Below, piece by piece: positions 1-11,029 of a stretch of 64,000 bases of DNA. The stretch lies in NCBI GenBank assembly GCA_002914845.1, contig JXTC01000044.1, positions 387,841 to 451,840 of the forward strand. The letters are read 5' to 3'. The stretch's first letter is position 1, and each line of letters starts with the position of its first letter. The DNA is from Trema orientale. Taxonomy: Eukaryota > Streptophyta > Magnoliopsida > Rosales > Cannabaceae. The notes below the pieces were generated by a model that worked only from the letters and a program-made list of their open reading frames with translations, was not told where the DNA came from and searched no databases. Position numbers and translations under genes: made by a program.

Positions 1-380
1 TACTAACTACTTAACTAGTAACTACAAACTACTAACTATTATACTAGTAATAATAGTAAACAACTAAATATACTACAAATTAAATAAATTAAAAAGATAA
101 GTATGATAAATAAATTAAATCGTACCTTCAATTAAGCTTTATGAGTTGTGGAGAATTTGGACTTTGGAGATTATAAAATATAATTACTAATAATTAGTAA
201 ATAGTAATTAGATAAGAGAGAAAAAGATAAAATTGAGAATATAATTAGAGATTTAGAGAGAAAGAATGAGAGAATAAGAGAGTATTTGAAAATTGTTATG
301 TGTGAAAAAAGAGTGGAGAGTGTAAGGTATTTATAGTGTAAGAAAATATTTTTTTTTATTTAAAAAAAAGAGTTTAAACT
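1..380. repeat. AT-rich intergenic DNA with TAACTA/CTAGTAAC motifs
   Basis: No gene is visible. The first 60 bases are made of short TAACTA and ACTAGTAA words, the same word type that fills the repeat at 20.6-22.3 kb and recurs near 43.1 kb. The rest is A/T-rich with purine-rich GAGAGA runs. Confidence 0.5.
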
Positions 381-526
381 AAAAAAAAAAAAACGCTGCA
401 ACGCCCAACGATAACATTTGTTACCGTTGGAGGAAGTTTTGTTAAGGGCCCAGATTCGTCTGGGCCCTTATAACTTTTTTTTTTATTTTATATATATTAA
501 TGGGAGGCCCAGGGACCAGGGCCCAG

Positions 527-571
<45 letters not shown>

Positions 572-675
572 GGCGGGCCTCCGGGCCGGCCCGCGGGGCC
601 GCGAATCCCAGGCCCAGCCCGGCCCAGCTCCCAGGGCCGGACCGGCCCGCGGGCCACTCTACCGGGCCACCATTA
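381..675. other. GC-rich hairpin block interrupted by poly-A
   Basis: An abrupt GC island in AT-rich DNA. It holds an imperfect palindrome around 406-430 (CAACGATAACA / TGTTACCGTTG), a perfect 11-bp stem with a TTCG loop at 444-469, a pure A run at about 527-568, then GGCC/GGGCC-rich sequence to about 660. It sits exactly where the coding region should start below the orphan UGT promoter at 676-800, so it marks the breakpoint where that gene was lost or replaced. GGGCC-rich subterminal sequence is common in plant hAT elements, but I found no clear terminal repeats or target duplication, so the class is open. The encoded Lys/Pro-rich reading frame is not a gene. Confidence 0.5.
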
Positions 676-800
676 GGGGGGAGGGAATATGTCGTTTCTG
701 GGTAGTACGCACACGACAAAGCGAAAATTGAAAGCAAGGGTAGATGAGGTTTATACAAGTGGGAAGTGACGTTTGTGGTGGCGAATTTTGATGAGCGAGC
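676..800 (-). promoter_or_regulatory. Orphan UGT promoter and leader, coding region missing
   Basis: On the minus strand this reads almost base for base like the promoter and 5' leader of UGT-B (11735-11850): the as-1-like motif at 767-783 (TGACG-N7-TGGCG, one base off consensus), TATAAACC at 748-755, the TTTTCGCTTTG leader word, and AGAAACGACATATT near the cap region. Similarity ends near 676, and beyond it lies the GC-rich block instead of a UGT start codon. It is inferred to be the stump of a fifth, lost UGT copy oriented like UGT-A. Confidence 0.75.
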
Positions 801-1029
801 ATTTGTCTTGTTTTCTTTTTGTCCAACTGATTCTAAAGTCAGATTTTATTAGGTTTAATATTTTTCTACTACTTATCTATTTGACCGATAGGAATCAGGT
901 GCCCTTGGATTATTATTATTGTTTGATTATTATAATTAATAAATTAGTGACACACTAAGTTTTATTAAAATATAATTATAATTTATTAATAATAGACTGA
1001 CAAATCATCATTATGTGGTATTGATAATT

Positions 1030-1810
1030 ATATGACGCTCTTATCATTATTTTATCTTTAATAGGAAAATGGGAGTGCAAGCTAAAAGTTTAAGTGGAAA
1101 TATGTCAAATATAACTGATAGTAGTAGGGAGTAAAAAAGAGAATGGTGCCATCGCTGAAAAGACGTTAGGATAAGTAACTCTAGAAAATGTAAATCCGCT
1201 CATGATTGTTCTATATAATTAAGCTACTTATATTTGGGACTAGTTGGTGCATTCAAAAGAGCTTAATCAAGAATTTTTGTGTGAGTGAGAGAGACATTAT
1301 GTTTTTAATTTTTATTATGAAATTTATACATAAATTAGTTTAATTAGGATTCGAACTTATTTCTCTCACACACTCTCAAAAATTTTAGATTAATTGAGCT
1401 AAGAGACTTTTTTTTTTTTTCTTTTGAGTGGATCAGCTATATATACATCTTTCTTGTTGGGTAAAAAATCAGAGAATAAAATATTGATTTTGTAAATAAA
1501 ATTACGAATTTGTCCATACTATTTGATTAGTACTATGTATTCGCGTATAATAATTTTATTCTGATTAAGTAGTGGAGCTACTTGATTAATCTAAAATTTT
1601 TTCTTAATTTCCTTGTCATTACTTAATTGTTGATTTTGAATCTAACTTTACCCCTCTCATAATAGCCTTCTCTATAAACAGTTAGGATTTTCTTTGACAA
1701 TATTTTTATTTTCAATTTTTGCTTAAGAATGAAATGAATAATAGAGATCTTTCTAAATAATATTTTGAGAGCATCTTCGCACTTAATGTTATGTCTAATA
1801 ATAATGCACA
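1030..1810 (-). repeat. Inverted copy of the UGT-B upstream region
   Basis: Several stretches are the reverse complement of 11030-11660. Examples are 1058-1085 against about 11625-11655, and most of 1430-1800 against 11030-11410, including CATCTTTCTTG, CCCCTCTCATAATA and GAGAGCATCTTCGCACTTA. Together with the promoter at 676-800 this gives a roughly 1.1-kb inverted duplication of UGT upstream DNA. A foldback insertion at about 1255-1415 interrupts it. Confidence 0.7.
1255..1415 (-). mobile_element. tRNA-derived SINE-like foldback remnant
   Basis: On the minus strand a TTAGCTCAATTAAT box (A-box-like) is followed by AGTTCGAATCC (B-box-like), spaced as in tRNA-derived SINEs. The left part (about 1258-1306) is an imperfect inverted copy of the right part (1358-1410), so two SINE-like pieces face each other. 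No convincing target duplication was found. It is absent from the matching position of the copy at 11.4-11.6 kb. Confidence 0.4.
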
Positions 1811-3493
1811 AAAAACATCTCGGAATTTGTCCAGTAATTTTTCTGTCGCGTATGAGCCTCTCCTTCCATACACTTCTTTACATGCATGCACCGGCATCTA
1901 TAAATCTTCGAATCTTGTTGCATAATTAATTCAGAACTATGGGCTGACATGCATATATGCATTTTCAAAAGAAGACCATTCCTATACTAAATATTAGCAA
2001 GTAATACTTCCAAGTTCGAGGGACGTAGACCGACATCTTTGGACTCACATGTACCGCTTTCTTGGACAAACTTGATCGATAAAGAACAGTTGAATTAAAG
2101 AAAACAGTAAAGGGAACGTCCACCACTACATCTATTAATAGATCTGTAATATCTATGTATCCCTTAAAAAAAAAAAAAAAATCTTATGACTAAAAGTCAC
2201 ATTTAATCCTCTAACAATTTTTAACTAATTAAGTATTTTTCATTCACAGTTTTTTTATATATAGTAATAAAATTTGTTGTCACTAAAGTACAATTAGTCA
2301 TAATAAATTATATTTTTTTGATGCTAAAACTTTTAACCAATAACATTTTAATCACGAAAAACGACAATGTTATTTTTTTAGTCAAAAATTTTTGTTTTTA
2401 GTTATAAATTTTATCATATATAACTGAAAATAGAGATATTTTTTTGTAATGGTGGGCATTTTTTTTTACTATAGGATATTAAACACAGTGCTTTATAACA
2501 TTGTTCACTAATTAAATATACGTGTGCAAACAGAATTTGAGTTGCTCTGCCTGCAAACACCAATACTTGTAGTTTTCAATTTTTAGATTAATCCCGCAAA
2601 CAGACTCTATTAAATGTTGCCTTTTTGAAAAGACTATTAAAAAGGAACAGAAGAAGAAATATACGTCACGTTTCTTAAGCACGTTTCCAAGCCATAGCTT
2701 TTCTCCATAGGCGTCTTTTGTTTTTTTTTTTTTTGTTTTTTTTTTTTTTTTTTTATCAAACGTCAATTTTTTCTCCATAGTTATCTTTCGTTGTCTTTCC
2801 TCGGGAATTGTGGCAACTAAGGATGTGAGTCATAAGGATTACAGGATGATTAAAGACTCCCTGTGATTATACAGGGTACGGAGTTTCTTTGTGTAGGATG
2901 GCTTTTTACAATGGCTATTTGGTATAGTGGCTCCTTTGTATATATTTTCTTTGGCATTTTTTTTTTTGCTGGGTTTTTCATTGGCAACTTAATTCCTAGT
3001 GTTACAATATTGTTAAAAAAAAAAAGTTTATCCTTCTTATTGTCATTTTTATTTTTCGGTAAAAGGGAAAGCTGGAGAAAATTTAAATTAGTGCTCGGAA
3101 ACTCTTTGAATAAATCATTGGCCATACATCTGACAAGACCATGAAGACAACAGGTTTTAAGGTAATTGGTCCCATGTTGAAAACTAAGGCGTGTGCATGT
3201 TAAGGGATACAACATTATTACAGACGTACTAAGAGTACCCTTTTTACACTTTTTAGTTTAACTGCTGTTTGGTACGTAGACAACATTAAAATGCCTCACA
3301 TAGTAATATATAACATTATAAAGAAGGAGATTCTAATATAAGAGGGGCAAAATCCCTCTTATGATGTTAATTAGTAGTGATCAGCTAGTGAGTGTAAACA
3401 ACACTTATATACTATAGTACATGGAATCAAAGATCAAATGCCAAAAAGACGAAGAAGGTATCATGTTATTCTCTCTCTATCTTCTGCAAACCA
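1811..3493. repeat. Intergenic DNA with a dispersed duplicated block (about 1990-2740)
   Basis: No gene is supported. About 1990-2040 and 2600-2740 share ordered words with 30720-31160 and, in part, 62150-62300: CTTCCAAGTTCGAGG, CCTTTTTGAAAAGACT, then GTCACGTTTCTTAAGC and TTTTCTCC. These look like degenerate copies of one upstream or downstream module of the UGT units. Poly-T and poly-A tracts occur at 2166-2180 and 2718-2753. Confidence 0.45.
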
Positions 3494-4530
3494 TGTAAGA
3501 AAATAAACTTAATTTTGTAATCTATTGGGCCTTTATTTTTAGACTTGTCTTACTAGTTTAGCTAGGCTTAATTTTGGTCTAATAGTCCATGATCTAGAAA
3601 GTTGTATGCTTCTAGAGAGTTCTTGTATTCGTAAGAATGTGTCATTAATTTAGGGTTAGTATTTCATATATGATAAATAGTAGATGAATAGTAATTATAA
3701 GTAGTTAAGAGTTCAATTAAAGATGTTATTAGAACTCCATGGAGTCCTACAAAAAGGGAACTCTTCCCTCATTTTGTATTAAGCCAAAAAATTAGAGATA
3801 ATCAATACAAAAAAAAAAAAGGGTCCTCTTCCACCAAAAAAAAAAATCTTTTCTTCTCCTTAGCCTAAAAACTCCCCTTTTTTAACAAAGTGGTATCAGA
3901 GGGACAAAAATCCTTTCTAGAGAAAAGGTGAATGGCAGTATGGTTCCCTCTTCCAGGTTCCAATGCTTAAATACGAGAGCAACTGTGACAATTAGAGGAT
4001 CAAGTTGAAAGCCCTCTTTAAAGCACAAGACTTATGGAAAATAGTGGATAAAGATTACAATGAACCACGAAATGAGTGTGTCCTATCCTAAAACCAAAAG
4101 AGATAGTTTGAGGAACTTAAGGAAGAGAGACAAAACGGTTCTCTCTATCTCATCTATCAAGGAATGTTGGATGATAACGCCTTTGAAAAAATTTTAGAGA
4201 CAATGTATAATGAGAAAGCATAAAAAAAGCTTCAAAATTTTTACAATGGAGTTGTTTTTTCAAGAAAATGTATCTCTAAACCTTAAGAGGCGAGTTTGAT
4301 TCTGATTCCTTGAATATGAAAGAAGCTAAAAGTATTTTTGACTACTTTCAAATAACAATCTAGAACATTAATAGACAAGACTACAAGAAAGTCCCAAATA
4401 ATTCTACTAGCCAAATGAATATCTATCTTGGTCAAGCTAATACTTGAATGGAAAAAAAGGAGAGTAAGCATGTAAATGAGCACTAGGAATTCAAAAATTG
4501 TTTTTACAAAGCGGTATGTCTTATAAACAT
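3494..4530 (+). mobile_element. Truncated Ty1-copia retrotransposon: LTR, primer site, decayed gag
   Basis: The LTR runs from TGTAAG (3494) to TTAACA (3887), about 394 bp. Three bases later, TGGTATCAGAG (3891-3901) is the standard copia primer-binding site for initiator Met tRNA. About 3960-4480 translates, in drifting frames with stops, to words typical of copia gag (UBN2/DUF4219 family): ALFKAQDLWKIV, YQGMLDDNAFEKI, LKVFLTTFK. No protease, integrase or RT follows, and no second LTR was seen, so it is a dead 5' fragment. Confidence 0.75.
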
Positions 4531-4559
4531 GCATGATTAGTCTTTTTCAAACATTATTT

Positions 4560-4680
4560 ATTGAATTAAAAATCCTCATATGTATCTGAAACTATTTATA
4601 ATCCACATACGTATATGAAACCTATCTATAATCCACATATGTATATGAAATTATCTATAATCCATATAAGTAAAAACATA
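4560..4680. repeat. Short minisatellite, unit about 30 bp
   Basis: Three to four imperfect units of the type ATCTATAATCCACATATG + TATATGAAA run in tandem. Confidence 0.6.
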
Positions 4681-4689
4681 ATTATTATG

Positions 4690-6200
4690 ACTAAAACACA
4701 TCCTTGTATATATCATAACTCAAACAGAGTAGAGTGAGTACTCATTCTCCCATATCATGATCCTTTAATACCCATTACCCATACGAAACTAATGAGATGT
4801 ATCGGATAATACCCTAAGTAGGTTCTTAAGTCTTTCACCTAGCATCCAATAGCTCGTCACTAAACTATCTTATGCCATGATCTTATGTAATGCATTTTCA
4901 AAATAACCATCAAACAAGTGATCTTATCCAAAAATATACTTTGAAATCCATTTTGAGACAACTCAGAGATTTATAGAAATTTAGATAATATAATCGTTGT
5001 ATTTTACCAAAACCGAAATTAAGAACATGCAAATAAAGCATTCCCAAAATTCCAAAGTTCACTACTTATTAATGTATCCAAACAATCAATAAAATATGTC
5101 AATCAATTTTTAAACCATTTTAATCACAAAACTTTAATTATGCTCTAAAGTATTTAAATATTTCAATTTATAGTAAAAACAAGTTCAAAAGTCAAGTTAT
5201 GGGACTAGCTATTAGTTACTCTGAGAGTCCTCGATTACACAATTGGAGACAAACAAAGCTGATTACCCCCAAAAAGTGCAAATTTGCAAAGATATTTTTT
5301 CACAAAACAAATCTTATTTTTGAACTTGTGACATCAAAACAATTTTGGGGATGTGCTCAGTGTATCAAAATGATATCCAAAAGATATTAAACCAATTTCA
5401 TTGTGCAAAATGACTTTCTTTTTTAGAACCAGCAGAATCTTCTTATGAAGATTCCAACACATTTTCAAAAATGACAACAAGAACACTCAAGCTTGGTGTT
5501 GAATTAAAGCTGATGAAGAACATATTTCATTTATATAGCCCATTTTCCAAGGAGATGACGGAGAGAAATATATGACACCAGAAAACTTATAAGCATGATT
5601 TTTCTTGGCGAACTCGATCTTTCTTCTTCGATGACTTAGATGGCGCATCTTGAATGAAGTAAAGTTCTCTTAAGATGGAAAAGATATTTATACAAGTGGA
5701 TTGGGTCAAAAATGGACAAAGGAGGAATTTTCAAGTGTTAGGGTTTTGGCCTTGAAGGAATGGTTGAAATCTCTTTCTCTTTTAGCTCCATTGTCATGCT
5801 AGCATCTATGATGGTAAGGGCCTAAAGTCATCGGTGTGGCATCTGCGACTTGGCTAGATCTGACGATGTTATTTTGGTGGCTACCATTTTCTGAGAGAGA
5901 AATAAAAGGAGATAAAGAGAGAATTAAAGGCAAGAGAAATTAAGATGGAAATAAGAAGAGTTGAGCTAAAAAACAAGAAAAGAGCACTTGAAAATCTGGT
6001 TATTGAAAAAGTTAGTCAATATTTTCACTTGGGTCCCCCTCTCTAATTTTTCTTCAGTTTCGTCCTCAAAAATTTCCTTTTAAAAGAATTCTAGTAAAAC
6101 TTGCAAATAAATCCCAACTTTATTTCATTTAAATTTTTGGCATTTTACAATAAGTCTAGAATCCTTCTACTAATCTAGTGTCTAGGTATCATCCTATAGG
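4690..6200 (-). mobile_element. Probable Ty3/gypsy LTR remnant
   Basis: On the minus strand several passages resemble the solo LTR at 14424-17079. The clearest is around 4800-4880 (CTAGGTGAAAGACTTA next to a GTGACGAGCTATTGG-type word) against 16350-16390. A GGGACCCAAGTGAAA passage near 6030 is also of a kind common in Tekay/Del-type LTRs. Ends and target duplication were not found. No coding remnant is visible. Confidence 0.35.
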
Positions 6201-6239
6201 TTGTAAATTATCGTTCAGATTAGATATAAAATTGTGTCA

Positions 6240-6830
6240 AAATAAAAAACTCCATCTGTAGAGAGCTATTTCCCTTGGTAGGTTTCGCAACTTCGTTTTA
6301 TTTCCTCCTCTATTCAGTATAGGTTTTCTCATTTTCTTTTCTTGTTTTTACTTTTATTTCTAAATAATCCTTCCATTTATGAAGATTATTATCCACATAG
6401 ATCTAGATCTATGGTGTTCTTAGTACAACCAGATCTAGATTTATGGTGGTTTGATTTATTTTTAGTTTTTTCTTTGTTATTAGCATGGTTGTACTTCAGA
6501 TCTATATCAATTTTGATTCAGATATGAAGAGGTAGTTACTATCGCGGATTGGAGTTGGCATAATCTCTCCCAATGAATCAATTAGAAGTGTCAATTCAGA
6601 TAGTAAAGAATTTTAATATTCCATTGAAGAGCTCTATCATATCCTTTATAAAGTTTTTCTCCAAGAAACGTTGTCGGGAAAAGCTTATGCTTCGAGATAT
6701 TTAAAGATTTTTTTTGTCTTCAAGTTTATGAATCGATTTCTTGATTCTATATGTAACTTCATTTGCTATTGTAACTTTTATTTAAGTATTAATGAAATTG
6801 TTTCATTTTAAAAAAAGAAAAATATAGAAT
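6240..6830 (+). mobile_element. Probable LINE 3' end with A-rich tail
   Basis: The end of this stretch reads GTAACTTTTATTTAAGTA, TTAATGAAATTGTTTCATTTT, then A-rich sequence to about 6830. This layout is common at the 3' end of plant L1-type LINEs and resembles the end of the LINE at 63.5 kb. No reverse transcriptase reading frame remains. Confidence 0.35.
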
Positions 6831-8186
6831 TGTATCTGTTATACGTAACTCTTTATGTGAATAATTCTATTATACCTTTTAATTTGGAGACCTTGATTAG
6901 GATATTTCACATTTTATAAACAATCGCACACTATTGATATTATATGAAATAGATAAAAGTAAAATATCTTTATTGAATTTAAAAAATCAATACAGGAAAT
7001 GCCTATATATAGGGCATAAATCCCAGTATCTTCTAAATTTGGTAGTCTAGATTGCAATTTTCTTTTTGAGTAGGTAATCTCAGACTATAATACTGGTCCC
7101 CTTGTTCCCACTTTGGCGTAGGCTGAACTTCGACCTTTGGTAATTTTCATTTGAAAAAAAAAAAAAGAAAAAAAAGAAGAAGAAGAAGAAGTCCCCTTCG
7201 TATGTCTAACTATATATATTAAGAATAACCCTAAAAAAACACTTTATTATGTCTAAAGACTATGTTTAACTCTCTATTATTAAATAAACCAAATAATTTC
7301 ACACAGATGGGAACAAATGCGAGCATATTTGAAAATGAGTAACTAAAAATGGCATAAAATTAATATTATTATACTTTATTTGAAAATGCCCTACTGGCCT
7401 GTACATGGATCCTTGGTGAATTAATAGCACTTTCTTTCAATTTAGTGCCATTTCTAAAACTGAAATATTTTTCAGGATAAGCGTCTAGTTAGCTTTTGTG
7501 AATTGTAAATATTGCGTCCACTTAATTAATGTTGCTCGTCTGTCACAACAGAAGTTAGGTGGAGAATTAATTTAGAGAATGAAAGGACTACAAATTTACG
7601 AACAATTTATGTTTCAATCTCCGTTAATGCTTCCTATCCACAATTATGAGTTTTCTCAAGGTACGCATTCTATGTTCTACCTTCCAACAATATGTATATA
7701 TATATATATTGAGTAAATACCTTCCAACAATATTTATCTTGTTCTTGTGGTCAGTTTATAATTTTTTCTTTGTATAATTTGTTTGATTAAGATTTGGTTT
7801 TCTTGATTTTTAATGTTCAAGGAGGATATAGTTTGCACATATCTCCAGAAAAAAGATCAAAAAACAAGCAAAAAATAGTTTGCCTTTTAATTTACTAATT
7901 TTGATCAATTGCGTTGACAATAAGGAATTTAAAAGAAAAATCCTAGCCTTAAGCAAATTTGGATTTTGATATCCTGAAGTAGACAATTCTTTCCCGAAAA
8001 AAATTACAATCAAGGGTAGAATCTGTAAATTGCAAGAAAGGAAATAAGTGATATTAACTAATTATTAATTGTTACTTCGGATATTAGTAATATATGCCGT
8101 GGATTATAATCATGGTCTTGTACATTAAGAAATTTTGCACGTTTTTCCCGTTGTAGACTGATAAGTAGTTAAGTACTACCAATTAG
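6831..8186. other. AT-rich intergenic DNA
   Basis: No gene, RNA or clear element end is visible. It contains a GAA microsatellite (about 7174-7191) and a short TA run (about 7692-7709). Confidence 0.5.
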
Positions 8187-8345
8187 AGTATTGTTATGGA
8201 ACATCATATGGTACATATGTATCAGTTAATAGTTAATTATAATTATATTTTAAGTGAGTGGACATATGTATGATATAATTTATTAATTAGAATATCAGAA
8301 AAAAAAAAAAAACTGATACATTATTGTGGTATTCAACATCACTGA
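8187..8345. mobile_element. Small MITE, same family as 25988-26605
   Basis: Shares ATCATATGGTAC, AGTTAATAGTTAATTATAAT and TTTATTAATTAGA in the same order with the two copies at 26 kb. The ends are roughly inverted: ATTGTTATGGAAC at the left, GTGGTATTCAAC at the right. It lies just downstream of UGT-A's stop codon. Confidence 0.5.
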
Positions 8346-8470
8346 TGTCATTGGTACCCATAGTACTGCCACCAAATTAAGATTTATGAATACAATTAGA
8401 TAAAGAGAGATTTACAACACTTAATTAACTAAGAAGATTTGGTTCTTTCTAGGAATTAAATTAAACACTA

Positions 8471-9979
8471 CTATTCTAACAGAAGTTTACCCTCTGCTCC
8501 ATGAATCATGTCCGCCACAAAAGCCTTGAGATTTTTATCTGAAGAGCCATCTTCCTTAACAGCCTCCCTAGCCAAATTCTTCCATTTCTTTGCATTCCTT
8601 CTCATTTCCTCCCTCTTTTCCTCCCCGTTTTCCACCCCATTTTCTATACCTTCCATAACCAACCCCAAACACCTCTTAATCTCCTCACTTTGAACAATTC
8701 CCTCCTCGTTGGGCTTCACTCTCACCCCAGTCTTCCACACTTCCTCAATCAGCTTAGCATTCGTCCCTTGATCCGTCCACTTCGGAAATGCCACCACGGG
8801 AACCCCCGAAGCCAAGCTCTCCAGCGTCGAATTCCACCCACAGTGAGTCACAAAACACCCCAGTGACTCACTAGACAAAACCTCCACTTGTGAACACCAT
8901 GGCACAATCATTCCAAGCTTTTCCAACTCTTCTCTACAACTCAGTTCAGCAGTTTCATCTTTGTCATTTTCTTTTGTTCCCTTGTCGTTTGGACTCTTTT
9001 CCCTAATAACCCATAAGAAAGGACGGCCAAAAGACAACAACCCTTTAGCGATCTCCTCCATTTGCTGCCTTGACAAATTCAAAATACTCCCAAAGGACAC
9101 GTAAACGACTGTCGTTTTCGGCTTCGAGTTGAGCCACTCCATGTACTTGTCCTCCGACCTCCTGAAAAGATCTCCACCAAACGACTTATCAGAAGGGTCT
9201 CTCTCATCCAAAAAAGCCGACGGAATCAACGGTCCAATTCCGATCAAACTCAAATCACGAACCGCTCTCAGAGCCTCAGCCTCCAACTCATCAAAAGTGT
9301 TGACAAGTATCCTCGGTTGATTTACCTTCTCAAGCATCTCGAACTGCTCTTGAAACACTGGGATAACAAAGGAATAAGTATCCGCAGCGTCCATAAACGA
9401 AGGCAAATCTTGTGGAGCAAACTCCAACGACAGCCCGGGAAGCGTCGTTTTCGAAGGAGGTTGTCGTTTACTATTCTCCCTGATGACTTCTCCATGCCCA
9501 TGGAAGTAGTAATAGTAGGCGTCGAAAACCGTCGCGGGCTGAATCCACAACAGCACCGACGGGAGCCCCAGGGCGTCGGCGGCGAGCCCAGCCCACGGGA
9601 GGAGGAGCGTGTAGACCAAGCAGGTGTACGGACGTCCATCGTTTTGCGCCGAGACGACGAGGTCGGATACGGCCTGCGTCCCACGGCGCGTCATTTCCGA
9701 TCTGTAGCTGTCGTAGTCATCTACACCGTGCTTGAACCCGTCGTCGTACCCGTCGGAGAACGGGACGAAGGATATGACCGACCCGTTAGGCGTGGTGGTT
9801 CCGGAGGCTTTCGGGTCGGGTTCCCGACCCGAACCCTTCGCCATGCGGCGGTGTGCGGAGATAGCGGTGACGAAGGTGACATCAGCGCCGACGTGGGCGA
9901 GGCGCTTGGCGAATTGTAGAGAGGGGTTTATGTGGCCCTGAGCTGGATACGTGACCAGGATGAAGCGGGGCCGTGCCAT
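8471..9979 (-). CDS. UDP-glucosyltransferase, UGT75-like (UGT-A)
   Basis: Encodes a 502-residue family-1 glycosyltransferase, expected to move glucose from UDP-glucose to a hydroxyl or carboxyl group of a small plant metabolite in the cytosol. The N-terminal acceptor domain starts MARPRFILVTYPAQGHINP, with the catalytic His at residue 16. The 44-residue PSPG box spans W361-Q404 (WCSQVEVL...HCGWNSTLE...KWTDQ); Trp at box position 22 and the final Gln indicate UDP-glucose. There is no intron. The frame opens five codons earlier (MHTIT), but I chose MARPRF because all paralogues start at this point. It has the family's usual length and is intact. The motif YTLLLPWA holds Thr where many UGTs have the catalytic Asp, which I recall as common in UGT75. 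Acceptor unknown. Head-to-head with UGT-B, 1.9 kb apart. Confidence 0.95.
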   Translation of the reverse strand: MARPRFILVTYPAQGHINPSLQFAKRLAHVGADVTFVTAISAHRRMAKGSGREPDPKASGTTTPNGSVISFVPFSDGYDDGFKHGVDDYDSYRSEMTRRGTQAVSDLVVSAQNDGRPYTCLVYTLLLPWAGLAADALGLPSVLLWIQPATVFDAYYYYFHGHGEVIRENSKRQPPSKTTLPGLSLEFAPQDLPSFMDAADTYSFVIPVFQEQFEMLEKVNQPRILVNTFDELEAEALRAVRDLSLIGIGPLIPSAFLDERDPSDKSFGGDLFRRSEDKYMEWLNSKPKTTVVYVSFGSILNLSRQQMEEIAKGLLSFGRPFLWVIREKSPNDKGTKENDKDETAELSCREELEKLGMIVPWCSQVEVLSSESLGCFVTHCGWNSTLESLASGVPVVAFPKWTDQGTNAKLIEEVWKTGVRVKPNEEGIVQSEEIKRCLGLVMEGIENGVENGEEKREEMRRNAKKWKNLAREAVKEDGSSDKNLKAFVADMIHGAEGKLLLE

Positions 9980-10086
9980 TGTGATTGTATGCATGTGGCG
10001 GCGCTTTTGGATTTTTGTCTTTAATGGAAGAGGAAATGTATATTATATGTCGTTTTTGGTACTCTAGATGTAAGGGAATGTAGCGA

Positions 10087-10140
10087 GGTTTATCTAAACG
10101 CCTATAGTGGTGGGAAAAGAGAGTGACGTTTGAGGTGACG
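10087..10140 (-). promoter_or_regulatory. UGT-A promoter with as-1 element
   Basis: On the minus strand TGACG-N7-TGACG occupies 10124-10140 (spacer CCTCAAA), starting 145 bp upstream of the ATG. A weak TATA-like TAGATAAAC lies at about 10090-10099. Tandem TGACG motifs with a 7-bp spacer match the as-1 element bound by TGA-type bZIP factors and linked to salicylate, auxin and xenobiotic response. Confidence 0.7.
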
Positions 10141-10589
10141 ATTGGGTTTTACGTGACTTGGAATTTGTTGTACGTCTGTCTGTCCGTTTGTCCAACTCGG
10201 TTAAAATATTCTACATAACATTTACTTTTCTCTGTTTTTAGTCTAGGTATATTTATGAATTTGTCCTACCAACTCTTGATTTTTTCACTCTACTATTACT
10301 TGTATGACAAAATTATTCTCCTTTACTTGAAAGCTAGTAACATCGCTAGTAAGGTGAATGGCTGGACATAATAGGTTTAAATTCGTACCTAAAAGAAAAA
10401 TTTTACGGTAAGTAACTAGATTTTCTTTTTCCATACGTGTGCAAACCAAGCATAAATACAAGCACATCATCCACACTGAAAACGTTCGTTATAGACCACC
10501 TAGAGGCCCTTTTTCGATCGAGATGACTGGGAAAGCTTAAAAGAGGAGAGAAGGGCAAAGCTGTATCCAAGAAAAAGGATAAAAATTGA

Positions 10590-11020
10590 TGTTTAGTATC
10601 GCAGCGTCTCCATCTTTTGGTTAGACTCTTTTGATTATATGTTTTGGAAAATAAATCTCTTTTATAAATCGACTATGCCAAAGGTGCTCGCTAGATCATT
10701 AACAAGTCTATTTTCAAAAGAATTTTTAAAAAATGAGCTTTCTTCCAAAACACACTCAAAAGGTCTATTTCATTTAATTTTTGGTAATTTTTTGTTGTAG
10801 CTTCTAGGGCGCCTCTTTTTTTTTTTTTTTTTCTTGGCTACTCTACAAGTAGCGAGGTTATATAGCCCAAAGGTGAAAGATTGACGTTTGAGGTGACGAA
10901 ATTGGGTTTGGTTGGGTGACTTGGAATTTGTTGTCGTTTGTGCTACTGTGTTAGGTGTAAAAATATTCTGAATACTGAACTAACTATTTCTGAAGATCAA
11001 ATCACTTTGTTCTTCGTCTT
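10590..11020 (-). repeat. Second truncated UGT promoter unit
   Basis: About 10835-11020 repeats the UGT promoter on the minus strand: as-1 motif at 10882-10898, then the GACTTGGAATTTGTTGTCGTTTG word also found upstream of UGT-A. No UGT reading frame follows; instead come a poly-T run and a 180-bp segment (10625-10805). The whole unit (segment, poly-T, promoter) is repeated in direct orientation at 19915-23010, so it was duplicated after the coding region was lost. Confidence 0.7.
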
Positions 11021-11029
11021 ACTCGTAAG

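Noticed and set aside
418..705. 95-aa frame with a Lys run over the GC-rich block
   Set aside because: It is translation of poly-A and GGGCC repeats, with no start context and no family resemblance.
2850..3215. 121-aa minus-strand frame
   Set aside because: Low-complexity Lys/Phe content from A and T runs, no domain, no splice or promoter signals.
9317..9919. Long open frame antisense to UGT-A (200 aa); similar ones antisense to UGT-B, C and D
   Set aside because: They recur at the same place because the GC-rich 5' halves of the paralogues lack antisense stops. They have no recognisable domain and the UGT strand is certain.
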